DNA of 64,000 nt from Myxocyprinus asiaticus (Eukaryota; Chordata; Actinopteri; Cypriniformes; Catostomidae): contig NC_059359.1 of assembly GCF_019703515.2 (NCBI RefSeq), forward strand, positions 62,001 to 126,000. Direction: 5' to 3'. Positions within the stretch are counted from its first letter, which is position 1, and the number at the start of each line of letters is the position of its first letter. Shown here one piece after another: positions 21,561 through 32,533 of this stretch. The translations under genes were made by a program, and so were the position numbers. Under the pieces are notes generated by a model, which saw only the letters and a list, made by a program, of their open reading frames with translations, searched no databases and had not been told where the DNA came from.

Positions 21561-21733
21561 AATAGAAACCTAATGTGGGCGCAGGCTGTTTCCAAATTTG
21601 AAAGAATACGCATACTAACTGCAAAAAAGGAAAGAAATAGAATTAGAAAGATTATTAGAGACACAGGGAATTAGTACTCATTTTTGGAGAGAATCCGAAT
21701 ATAAAAAAGGACTGTGTAGCCGATAAAAGGGAA

Positions 21734-22174
21734 ATGACAGAAAATGTTTTGCACAAATTGACTACAATCACAAATTTACAAGCAATAGAACAGGAATGGG
21801 CATCTGTAGATTGGAGAGCCATAGTGGATAAACATTTGACCTTTGAACCATTGGTCCAAATGAATGGATTTAATATGCTGAGTCCTTCTCAATTGAGGCA
21901 ATTAAATTCATCAGCAAAAATACCTATTGACCCAGTGTATGAGCCTTATATCAAAAAGGACTCGAAGAGCCCATGGCCAAAAGGGATAGAAAGAGTTACA
22001 ATCTTAAGTGGTGGCTACCTTTGGATAAGCACAAACATACAACCAGTGCAGTGGAAGAGTAAGGTGTTATTTCATAAAGACAGTAGTGGAGAATTAACAA
22101 CAAATGGAACTGTAGGAAAAATGGAAGTAGCAATTGTTGTAAGCAGAGATCCAGAGCATAGGCAACAGCTGTGA
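21734..22174 (+). pseudogene. Retroelement-associated open frame, product unknown
   Basis: A 146-codon open frame begins MTENVLHKLTTITNLQAIEQ. I do not recognise the protein. It lies 1 kb ahead of a gag-like region on the same strand, shares its A-rich composition, and is followed to about 22700 by further short collinear frames. That makes an N-terminal gag-side or accessory gene of the same retrovirus-like element the likeliest origin. Whether it is an intact small protein or part of a longer broken gene cannot be told here. Confidence 0.4.
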
Positions 22175-23154
22175 GTTGAAGCATATGGGTGTTAAAACAA
22201 ATAATCATTGTAAATGTGTGATTCTTATAGAAATAGAAGAGGGAAAGGGAGAAAGAGGAAGAGGGCTTTTAAACAGAGGAAAGGGAAGCCCTGATTGACT
22301 TCCTTGAACCTTTTCATTTAGAATATTGTGATAGAAGTTAAATAAATGTTTCTGTAACTTCATGGGGAGGGTGTCAAGTAGAATTAACACCATCTCTCAC
22401 TTATGCATTGGGCAGGGAGGAATAGCTGCCACAGGCCGCTGGTTTACTGAAGGAGAGCTTTGGAGTTTACATAATTAGCCTAGGAGGAGACATTATCTGG
22501 TTCCAGAATAATTCACATTGGTTAGGAGCAGAGGAAACACCCGTGAAACCATTAAACAAACCAAATAAATGCTATTCTTTAATAGCAGAGAAAGACCAAT
22601 AAAATACTTTAGGAACTGAGATAAGTCCTCCACCCAGCACAAGCCCAGGGGAAATCAGGGACCGGATACTTTGTGATCCTAGTCTGACCAGCCTGGTGAA
22701 GACTAGTTAAGGATAGATACATTAAAATACAATATACACTGTGATAATAAAAGCCAAGTAACAAATGACATCAACACCAGTAGAACAGATGTGCTCAATG
22801 TATCCAATATGTAAAGACTTAATAAATGGAGCTGTCTAACAAATGGGAAAAATGAACAAAGGGCTTAAATACAAAATGGCCAGCAGAGGGAACATTTGAT
22901 GTGGCTATGTGTAGGGAAATTCAAGCATTGATCAAATCACAAAGCCAAAAACAAAAGCAAAAAAGATAAGAACAAATATTGCAGTTGTTTAAAAATCATG
23001 GGATAAAAATAATAAATAGCCGAGACAGGCAAAAAGACCATTAGATAAGTGAAAAAACAGAGACCACCTCCCTATGCACCAAACAGAAATAAAAGCATAG
23101 ACATAAGATAACAATGATGTTAGGGACAGTGAAGGGGCAAGCATTAGAGAAGAC

Positions 23155-24140
23155 ATGATAAATATAACCTCAGAAGGTGTGGAGATCATGAACGCCTATC
23201 AACATGAGACATCAGCATTAGCTGATATGAAAGACAAGAACAGAATGTCACAAAGACAAGCAGACCTGAGAAATGAACAAGAAATAGATAGGTGTAAATC
23301 TTGCCCTTGGCCTAAGAACGACTTAACAAAAAGGCTAAAGGCACTGAAGCAGGAGATAGTGGAGACTGGGGAACAAATAGCCATTGAGAAGCAAAAGAGA
23401 AAAGATGCAGAGCACACTCAAACAGTCCTAAAAGAGAATATAAATGTCACAGGCAACCTGGTTCTTGAAGATGTCCCAAAAGAAAAGCCAAGTTGGACAA
23501 GAGACCAAAAGAAGATTGGTAAGAACAAAGAGCATGCATCTCCCAAGTGCATACCCAAGCAATGTGCATCTAACTAATGAATGGCTAGACAGCCTGGAAC
23601 TACCTGATGACCGACCAAGTGACAGGGACATGTTTGATGAAGAGCAAGGCTACAAACATCAACCCAGAAGATATCCAGGTGACATACAACCACACAGTGT
23701 AGAGCAGCAACAATATTCCAGTGATCCAGAGATCCCCAGTAAATATTTGATGAAGTCAGTGTCCAATTTTAAATCAAAAGGAACACAAGGACAGTACGTG
23801 CCATGGGCCAATCGATGGACTGATAGCCCGCCTTCCAGACATCCATGAGGGGGCTGGAAAATGGATCAGAGTTGTTGAAGAAATGATCGCTAGGAGCTTT
23901 CCTGTCAAAGATAAAGCATTATTGGCCAAATGTCGAGGAGGATCCAAGATGAATGAGATCCTTAAAACGGTGCATCTAAGAGGAGCAACTGACGATACAA
24001 AGATGGATTGATTTGTATTTGACAGATATCGTGCTGACATGTGGGGAGAATTGAGGAAAGAATACCCAAAATGAATGGATCCAAGATCCCTGAAAGGAGA
24101 ACCAATAGGGGAAGCTGAAAATCCAACTACTTGTATTCAA
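23155..24140 (+). pseudogene. Retrovirus-like gag remnant
   Basis: Three successive frames (23155-23577, 23444-23848, then about 23812-24140) encode a Lys/Glu-rich, probably coiled-coil stretch (about 23300-23420), an acidic linker and a capsid-like part. The last contains GLIARLPDIHEGAGKWI, then FDRYRADMWGELRKEYP, reminiscent of class I (gamma/epsilon-type) endogenous retroviral Gag. At least two frameshifts and an in-frame stop near 24009 break it. It is cut at about 24140 by L1 copy 2. No protease, pol or envelope was seen nearby. The virus-like class is inferred from motif style only. Confidence 0.55.
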
Positions 24141-24274
24141 AGACAGCTGAGAAGGGGGTCATGTGATGCCACGCAAGACAGACGTGCGAGCTCTGGGCAC
24201 TTTGCTAATTTTATTATTTTCATGTTATCTGGTGAAATGATACACCCAGTTACACATTTGCTCTGAGGCAAAAC

Positions 24275-24716
24275 ATGGCAAAGTCGTCAAAATCCTCAGG
24301 CTCTGGGAGACATTAAAAGACACTTACATGTTCAGGATGAAAGCCCCAACAGGCCTACAGACCAGGGACTCCATTTGGATGGCGCGGCGGGAGAGGAGAT
24401 CCAGCATCAGTTGTCCAACATGTCGGTGATGTTGACGAAGGTTCTTGCTGACTTGGAGGATCTCGCTGTATTACGGCGATGTAAATAAAATTCTTCGATT
24501 TAGTTACACGTGTCTGATGTTGAGAGCTGAATCGATTTTCTGGAATCTTCAGAGGGGGAATTAACCGCTAATCTGTCCGCGACCAAGCGTTGATTTGGAA
24601 CATCTCCTTGAAAAGCTTGAAGATCTTGAGAATAGAAGCCGCAGGAATAATGTTCGAATTGTTGGAATTCCTAAGCATGAGGGGGGCAGAGATATGGTGA
24701 AATTCCTTAGGGTTAG
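24275..24716 (+). pseudogene. L1 ORF1 remnant, copy 2
   Basis: The protein would be the L1 RNA-binding chaperone. The start MAKSSKSSG, coiled-coil pieces (LSNMSVMLTKVLADLEDLAV) and the beginning of the RNA-recognition domain (NVRIVGIP) can be followed, but in three frames. Sequence after IVKFL-like residues is missing. The intact counterpart is at 47818-48663. Confidence 0.8.
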
Positions 24717-25326
24717 GTCTTTAGTTGTTTCATTTTGTATTGGTTCCACCTAGCAGCTGGAGCTTGTTCTATTGAATAACACTCCCTTGGAACAGCTGTG
24801 GATTAATCTGTTCGTTCTTCGTGCTTATTCCTCCCACTGGCTGTAGTTTATTTTGTTGAGTATTTTTACAGGACATTGGAATGATTACATCATCCGCTGA
24901 ACTCATAAGAGCTGGCTCACTGAACATTCGTTTATCTGTCAGAGGAATCTGAACAGTTTTATATCAGCTGGAATCTGTTTTACCTTTGACAGTTCTGTGA
25001 ATGAATCTACACGTTCATTGTGTTCATTCTTCCTATTTGCTGGGGTTTATTTCACAAAGTATTTTCTGTCATGTAATTTTGCCTCACAAATTTGTGAGGC
25101 AAAATTGAGCAATCCTATGGCAAAGTTGTTGTGGGGGCTTGTGGGCGTTCATGGACCTTTTGAGTTTAGAGGGACTGTCGCCGGTTGGCGCTTTTGTGCA
25201 CGGGGATAATGCACATGCTTTGTTTTGTTCGGGGGGGGGGAAGTTCGGGGTTTGATTATTTCACTAATGGTGAATGTGGTCTGTTTAATTTTGTTTGACA
25301 ATTTATTTTTTCGACTATATCAAAAT

Positions 25327-26800
25327 GTCAAATGTTAATGAGTGTACTCTCTCCACATGGAATGTGAATGGGTTGGGGCACCCAATAAAAAAAAGGTTAT
25401 TTCTTTTCTTAAATGTAAGAAATATGATAGTGTTTCTTCAAGAAACATCTCTCCCTGCAGGAAGCTGAAAAAAATTGGGAAGATATGGGGTGGACAAGTT
25501 TTTTAGTGCTGGCTCAAGTAATAGCCAGGGAGTCATTATATTGATTAATAAACATCTACAATTCAAATGTCTCAAACAGACTAAAGATAAATTAGGGAGA
25601 GTCATTGTTTTAGCTGAAATTCAAGGGCAAAGGTTGATTTTGGCTAATATTTACGCACCTAACGCTGATGATCAGGGATTTTTATAGATCTTGAAGGGAT
25701 GTTGCAAACCGCTGGCACCCCTCATGAAATAATAATGGGAGGAGACTTTAATCTTTTGATGGACTCAGTCCTTGATCACAGTGAAGCAAAAGTGTGTAAA
25801 CCCCCTAGAGCAACATTGACTCAGGATTCACAGGATGTGTAAAAATCTTGGTCATACGGATATTTGGAGACGTTTGAACCCATCTGGTAGGGACTATAAA
25901 TTTTTTCCATCAGTCCATAAGATTTATTCTAGAATAGATTTTTTTATATCCAAATTTCTCATTTCATCTGTTGTTGATTGCTCAATTGGAAATATCTTAG
26001 TCTCAGATCATGCCCTGGTGAGTTTAGAGGTGTTGCCATATACAGAGAAAAAGAAACCATATAGTTGGCGCCTTAATGTGTCCCTTTTGCAAAATCCTGA
26101 TTTCCAACAAATGTTAAAGACTGAAATCAATGTTTATATGGAGACCAACTGGTCCTCAGTATCCTCTGTAGGCATGGCTTGGGAGGCACTTAAGGCAGTT
26201 CTTAGGGGTCAGATCATACAGTATGCCTCATTCACCAAAAAAATCCAAAGCACGAGAACTCGTGGAGTTGGAAGGAAATATTAAAATTGCAGAGGCAGAG
26301 CTGAAGCGCCGTATGTCATCTGATGGCCTCAGAGAATTGACCCGATTGAAATACAGATATAATACTATGTCACAGAAAGTGGAGTTTCGGTTATTCAGGG
26401 CAAGACAGTCATACTTTGAGTCAGGGGAGAAAGCAGGAAAACTTTTGGCTAGATATATAAAGCAGAGAGTCTTTCTACCATTCCCTCAGTATGAAATCTG
26501 CTGGTGGTGAAATATTTACCTCGGCCACTGATATTAATAATGCTTTTAAAGAACTCCATTTTGATCTCTATAGTTCCACGTCTTCGTCTACTGATGAAGA
26601 TATTAGGAACTTTGTGGAACCATTAGATCTCCCTAAACTGACGACTGAGCAAATAAAATTGTCTTGATTCCGAGATAACCTTGGAAGAGCTTAAATGGAG
26701 GTAATTAAGGCCTTGCCTACAGGCAAGGCTCCGGGGCCAGAGTTTTCCAAATCTTATGCTACAGAACTGGCTCCACTTTTGTTAGAAGTTTATACGGAAT
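25327..26800 (+). pseudogene. L1 ORF2 endonuclease and start of RT, copy 2
   Basis: Readable blocks are STWNVNGLGHPI (catalytic Asn), ILANIYAPNADDQGFL (25640), GGDFNLLMDSVLDHSEA (25737-25790), SRIDFFISKFLISSVVDCSI (25929), VSDHALVSLEVLPY (catalytic His, about 26006) and the linker EGNIKIAEAELKRRM. Frames change at about 25400, 25470, 25690, 25830, 26240 and 26510. The RT palm is missing because the copy ends at 26800. Confidence 0.85.
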
Positions 26801-27240
26801 CCCTAACCTAACCCTAACCCAACCCTATATCTAAACACACTCAAAACCTACCCTAACCTAAACCCACTTAAAACCCTACCCTTACACAACTTTCAAATGG
26901 AAACCTAGATTTTTGAACCCCACCTGATGAAGCCCTACTTATTTCAACCCACAAAAAACATTTAGTTTATATGTTGGAGTCAACACAGACTGTGTGGCTG
27001 GGGCTTTCTGCTTGGTCCTCTCACCAGAGCTTTGGGCCCACTGAAAGCGACCAGTTGAGAGAAGGCCTGTGCACAACCGGCCCTGGGCCCTTTGGGTCCT
27101 AGGCTTAGGATCTTACAATTCCCTAACACTAACCCTAATGTATCCAGAAGTGGTACTCTCTTTGTCCTTAAACCTTACCTAACCCCTAACCCTAGATGTA
27201 ACCTCCCCCTTTCCTTCTCTACTTAGGGAGCCTAACCCCA
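26801..27240. repeat. Degenerate telomere-like (CCCTAA) tract and spacer
   Basis: CCCTAACCTAACCCTAACCC at 26801 is followed by variants (ACCCTATATC, CCTACCCTAACC, AACCCTACCC) to about 26885, and again at 27120-27140 and 27177-27203. This is interstitial telomere-like sequence on the C-rich strand. It fills the gap between L1 copy 2 and L1 copy 3. The rest of the spacer to 27340 is not recognised. Confidence 0.75.
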
Positions 27241-27340
27241 ATCTTTTTTTCTTCTGGTAGGCAGGGTTTTTTATAATTAAATTCCTAGTCCAAAATTTGT
27301 TTATACCCTCATTTCAATCTGGATATTTTATGTATACAAA

Positions 27341-30312
27341 AGGCTATGCAGAGGCGAGATAGGGGAAAGAGCTTCCCTTTCAATAACAAACCAGGGAGGG
27401 ACTCTCTCTGGTGGAAGTGACCAATGAGCCAAATGTCTGAGACTGAATGCATAAAACAATCTTGGGTAGGCCTAGCCCACTTTTGTCTATCGGCCTATGT
27501 AACTTATTAAAATGCAATCTGGGACATTTACCATTCCAAATGAAGGACTTCACTATCAAATTGCTTGAAATAAGTGAGGAGGACATCTACAGGGAGAGAC
27601 TGTACAGGTAGTTAAATTTTGTAATACAATTCATTTTAGTAACATTAACCTTCCCAATCATCGATAACTGTAATGAAGCCACCTGCCCATATCGCTCAAA
27701 CCTTTTAAAGGGTCAAACTAAACCAACTAAAAATCAGAAATTTGCTGGGAATAAAACTCCCAAATACTTAATGCCCTGTTTGGACAACTGGAAGGCACCC
27801 AGCTGGAAAGCCGTTACTGGACAGTATGCTGTCAGACCCAAAGCGTCAGATTTAGACCAATTAACTCTGTATCCTGAGAACTTGGAAAAGGAATTAATAA
27901 TTCTGTGGAGGCAAGGCATTGATCTAATAGGTTCAGAGACAAATAATAAAATATCATCTGCGTAAAGCAGAAGCTTATGCGCCACACCTCCCGCATTCAC
28001 CCCTGGAAAACCATCCTCCTTTAAATCGCGCCTGCTAATGGTTCCAGGACAAAACAGAACAATGGGGAATGAGAGCAACCCTGCTGAGTGTCCCTATTCA
28101 GAGTAAAATAATCTGAAATTAATCCATTTGTTTGTGCCGCTGCTACTGGGTGTCTAAAGTAACTTGATCCAACCAATAAATGTACTCCCAAACCTGTACA
28201 TTTCCAAAATCTTAAATATAATCCCATTCTACCATATCAAACGCCTTTTCAGCAACAAGTGAGATGTCAGCGACCGGAGACTGATCATTCGCTACTGACC
28301 ACATGATATTGATGAAACGTCTGATGTTATCAGAAGAGCTGCGGCCCCGAATAAACCCCACCTGATCTATATGAATAAAGAGATGTCATAACCTTAATCT
28401 GTTAGCCAAAATTTACAACTAGTTGGATCAGGGAGATTGGACAGTAATTTTTACACTTGCTTGGATCTTTGTCCTTTTTAAAAATCAAACTGATCCAGGC
28501 TTGTGTCATGGTTGGAGGAAGCTTTCCATTAATGATTCAGTATAAACTCCTAACAAAATTGGAGCCAGTTCTGTAGCATAAGATCTAAAATTCAGCAGCA
28601 AAACCATCTGGCCCCTGAGCATTGCCAGTAGGTAGGGATTTAATTGCCTCGTCAAGCTCCTCCAAGGTTCTCAGAATCAGGAGCATTTTTTTGCTCAGTC
28701 TTCAGTTTAGGAAGATCTAATGGTTCCACAAAGTTGCTAATATCATCATCAGTAGACGAAGACGTGGAACTACAAAGATAAAGATAGAATTCTTCAAAAG
28801 CATTATTAATATTAATGGCTGAGGTAAATATTTCGCCACCAGCAGATTTCACTGAGGGAATGGTAGAAAAAGACTCTCTGCTTTATATATCTAGCCAAAA
28901 GTTTTCCTGCTTTCTCCCCTGACTCAAAGTATGACTGTCTTGCCCTGAATAACCGAAACTCCACTTTGTGACAAAATAGTATTATATCTGTATTTCAATC
29001 GGGTCAATTCTCTGAGGCCATCAGATGACATACGGCGCTTCAGCTCTGCCTCTGCACTTTTAATATTTCCTTCCAACGCCACGAGTTCTCGTGCTTTGGA
29101 TTTTTTGGTGAATTAGGCATAATGTATGATCTGACCCCTAAGAACCGCCTTAAGTGCCTCCCAAGCCACGCCCACAGAGGATACCAAGGACCAGTTGGTC
29201 TCCATATAAACATTGATTTCAGTCTTTAACATTTGATGGAAATCAGGATTTTGCAAAAGGGATACATTAAAGTGCCAACTATATGATTTCTTTCTCTATA
29301 TGTGGCAACACCTCTAAACTCACCAGGGTGTGATCCAAGACTAAAATGTTTCCAATTGAGCAAATCAACAGTTGAAATGAGGGATATGGATATAAAAAAT
29401 AAAATCGTGCACATTAACCCCGCACACGAAAGCGCCAACCGGCATCAATCCCTTTAAATTCCATGTCAGAGTCAATGTACGCCTATGAGCCCCCGCGACA
29501 ACTTTGCCATCGGATTGCTCAATTTTGCCTCACAAATTTGTAAGGCAAAATTACATAACATCAAATATCTTGTAAAACAAACCCCAGCCAATAGGCAGAA
29601 TAAACACAAAGAACACGTAGACTCATTCACAACTGTCTCGGTGTGTTACTTCACAAAACAAATTCCAGCCGATATAAAGCCGTTCAGTTTTCTCGGACAG
29701 ACAAACGAATCTTCAGTGAGCCAGCTGATGAGTGCAGCAGATGACAATCATTCCAATTACCCACGAAAATACTCCACAAATCATACTCCAGCCAACAGGA
29801 GGCATAAGCACAAGGAACTGACAGATTCATCCATAACTGTCCCGAAGTAGTGTTAACAAAACAAGCTCCAACCACTAGGCAGAACCAGCACAAAAGGAAA
29901 CGAAACATGCATCCCGGTTCCTCGGATAGTCAAGAGTCAATTCACTGAGACTGCATAAGTATATCCCATGATTTACACAGTCCGGCAAATTTATAAAAGA
30001 CATCCTTTGTGTGGGCATGTAGATATTTTGCGGTCATCCGTTCATTGTAAAAGTGATCTTCCATCAATGCAAAAGTTTCTTTAAGGAAAGTGTTAATCCA
30101 CAAAACAAACTCCAACCACTCAGCGGAGCCAACGGAAATGGAAACAAAAATGGCGCCCAGCTTCCTCTGAAAGCCAGAGTAAGTACAGTGAGTCAATTCA
30201 CAAAGAAAAACTCCCAATGGTTACTCACCCATTGTTTCTATAAAAGACATTGCCTGATTGGGACATGTAAATACTTTGCTGCCATCCTTGGTGTTTATTC
30301 TCAGTCTGGCTG
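27341..30312 (-). mobile_element. L1-type LINE copy 3
   Basis: Read on the minus strand, the copy starts with the end of ORF1 (RINTKDGSKVFTCPNQAMSF, about 30308-30225). The inter-ORF region follows (30200-29400), then ORF2 from DCSIGNILVL (29360) through SAEAELKRRMSSDG (about 29060), the RT blocks DTQQGCSHSPLFCFVLEPLA (about 28110) and LLLYADDILLFVSEP (about 27965-27920, catalytic Asp pair intact). It stops at about 27341 in the C-terminal domain. The ORF2 N-terminus is deleted near 29400. Frameshifts abound. It faces L1 copy 2 tail to tail. Confidence 0.87.
27734..28227 (-). pseudogene. L1 ORF2 reverse transcriptase core, copy 3
   Basis: Two overlapping minus frames hold the RT palm: LYLRFWKCTGLGVHLLVGSS and TLNRDTQQGCSHSPLFCFVL upstream (28227-28021), and GVAHKLLLYADDILLFVSEP downstream (28078-27734), ending in GIKYLGVLFPANF. 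YADD is intact, and the break between the frames is a single frameshift near 28050. The upstream RT fingers (DNIR, EKAFDMVEWDY) are readable at about 28330-28215. Confidence 0.82.
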
Positions 30313-30398
30313 GATGTAGTATAGTGAGTATGATTGTGTGTGTGTGTGTTATAAGATGTAATAAAATGTTAATTACAAAAAATTTAGGGTTAGGGTTA
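30313..30398 (+). repeat. L1 3'-tail fragment joined to TTAGGG repeats
   Basis: A TG microsatellite (30335-30349) and AATAAAATGTTAATTACAAA match the 3' end of the L1 family (compare 63833-63860). TTAGGGTTAGGGTTA follows directly at 30384-30398. The fragment abuts the truncated start of L1 copy 3. Confidence 0.65.
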
Positions 30399-32533
30399 AG
30401 AGCCAACTGCAAAACCATGAATTAAAACAATTCATGCAGAATCATGAAGAAACACTTACCACAAAAGCTTGCTATTAAATGATCAAGAACTAAAACATGC
30501 TTCAAGGTCACTGCAAAATGATCATTTAAAACAAGCTTGTGAAATTACATAAACTTGCTTGTGAATTAGAGCACAAGAGCTTGCATTTAAATTACTGATA
30601 GAGAGCTTACAGCAAAATCATGAATTAAACCACCAGAGCTTGCATTGAAATAAAAATAAAGTACCTGAAAGATGCTGTAAAATTATTAATTAAATAGAAT
30701 TTGAAATCAAATGTAAATAAACCTTCCTTCTAACACGGAGCTCAATACTTACTATGAATGGCGTGTGCTCAGACAATGAAGCAACTTAATTCAACCATGA
30801 ACAACAGTGAGAACTGAGGCAAGAAGAGCAAAAACAGATAGCATGTTTTGTTGAATTAGCAAAATCAAATGATTAGTCAGCATTTAAAAAAAAAAAAAAA
30901 AAAAAAAAAGCATTCAGCATTTAGGCACTTTTAAATAAATTGCAAGTAAAACTGACCCAAAACCTTCAGTTTTCCAGAGACTGTGATAAAAATAGCATTG
31001 TAAACAAAATGTCGGCCACATTGACCCTATGAGTGTGAATCTTCACCTGCTCAAAAAGTGCAAGTTTTATTGATTTATGTTAGGTATTGGAGGACATATT
31101 TGAACTGGGGCAAAATGACAGTGAAAAGTACGATCATACAAATCATGAACAAACACTACAGTAAAACATCTAGAGCCACATAATTCTTAAGCAAACAACA
31201 AGATAGCATCAGAGGGATGTATATGGAGGTAAATGCCACAAAACTAATAAAAATATTTGCAAGTTGACATTTGCACTCACAGCCCCAGTGTGAAAAACGA
31301 TAAACTGAAAATATATATAGCCTACATACACAATGCCTTGGAAAATTCAGACCCAATTTTCACATTTTACTGAAAACATAGGTCTATATTGAACTTTTGT
31401 TCTGTGTGATACATTTTGAAAACTAACCCATCTCAAAACAAATTTCATTTTAAAATTATTGAAATTGTTATAAAATATATAGTCCGCAAAAATATTCAAA
31501 AACTCTGCTCTGGAAGCTCCATTTTTACACAGCTGAAAAACATTGTCTTTATGGCTATACGATCACCCAACAATTGGCATCAACTTGGAGACGTTAAACA
31601 AGCATTTTTTTTCTCTGAAAATTAAGTATCACTCAGGCAAAGGATCATAGTTCAGTGGTGCAAATCTGAAGAACAAATATTTAAATATAATATTCAGACA
31701 ACAAACACTCAGACCGTAGAAAATATCCTAAATCGTCTCGTGATATTTGTCATGTTTCCAGCATTTATACGTCGCTGGTGCTCAAACAATGAACAAGTAA
31801 ACAAACATTTAAAAAACCTTCTGTAAAAAGCAAACATCCCATTGAACCAATGAAAATTAAATTTAGGTACAAACAGTAATTTCACCTTTTAAAATAAAAC
31901 AATTATGAAGTAACTAGAAACATTATGAAAAGATATTTTAGAGAATAAATAAGTAAACTACAGTATATTTGGAGTGACTCACCCACCGTTGCTTTCAACG
32001 TCTCATCCGGCAATTTCAAAAGTTCTCGCCCAAACGGTGTGCAGGTGGACTGAGCGCTTATAAAAGTTGATCCCGCCCAAACAGTCTTCAGGTGTGACTG
32101 AGCACTTATAAATGTTGCTGACAGAGCAGGGCTGAGATTGGCTGGGCTGACGTGAGCAATGAAGTCCTGACCAATCACAAAAGCTGAAACAAATCGATGA
32201 TCGTCCAATACAGAAGTAATATTTAACACATTTAAAAGCACCAACAATATATGAAACATTAGAAAATAATTACATTTATTGATCTGAATTAAATGTAAAT
32301 CAATCAAATTATCATTTGGAACGTATATTTTGAAAACTCAAAAGAAAACTCTTAATGCCAGTGCAGTCCATCAAATTTAAGACTTTTTAATGTCAAAACC
32401 TTAATTTTTGCTAAATCAATTTAATGTCTATTAATATATTAATTATATAAATTGTAATGGCTTGTTATAACAAACAATACAAACCAAAAAAACAAAACAT
32501 ACTGTAATGTTGCCTAAACACTGGCCAGTAGCA
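30399..32533. other. Unassigned AT-rich sequence downstream of the hAT gene
   Basis: No recognised gene. The left part repeats phrases such as AAGCTTGC and AAAACATG loosely, with poly(A) at 30889-30909. A 134-codon minus-strand frame at 32307-31903 contains an internal duplication. It overlaps two near-identical blocks, GACTGAGCGCTTATAAA (32049) and GACTGAGCACTTATAAA (32094), each with a TATA-like TTATAAA. Part of this may be the 3' end of the hAT element, whose right terminus was not found. Confidence 0.35.

Larger units (their letters stand above)
24148..26800 (+). mobile_element. L1-type LINE copy 2, 5' end to mid ORF2
   Basis: The copy starts at the L1 5' end (GTCATGTGATGCCA..), shared with 46913 and 47670. 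It then has an ORF1 start ATG at 24275, a broken ORF1 to about 24706, the inter-ORF region, and ORF2 from about 25327 (STWNVNGLGHPI). It breaks off after TATACGGAATC in the RT domain at 26800, exactly where CCCTAA-type repeats begin. Two internal losses are visible, one at 24707-24717, where a TTAGGGTTAGG tract replaces L1 sequence. Confidence 0.88.

Noticed and set aside
26801..26890. True chromosome end
   Set aside because: The tract is short, degenerate and followed by tens of kilobases of other sequence, so it is interstitial.
31651..31670. CAGTGGTGCAAATC as the missing hAT right end
   Set aside because: Only CAGTGG matches the terminus at 41254, and the flanking 8 bases do not match ATGTGTTG.
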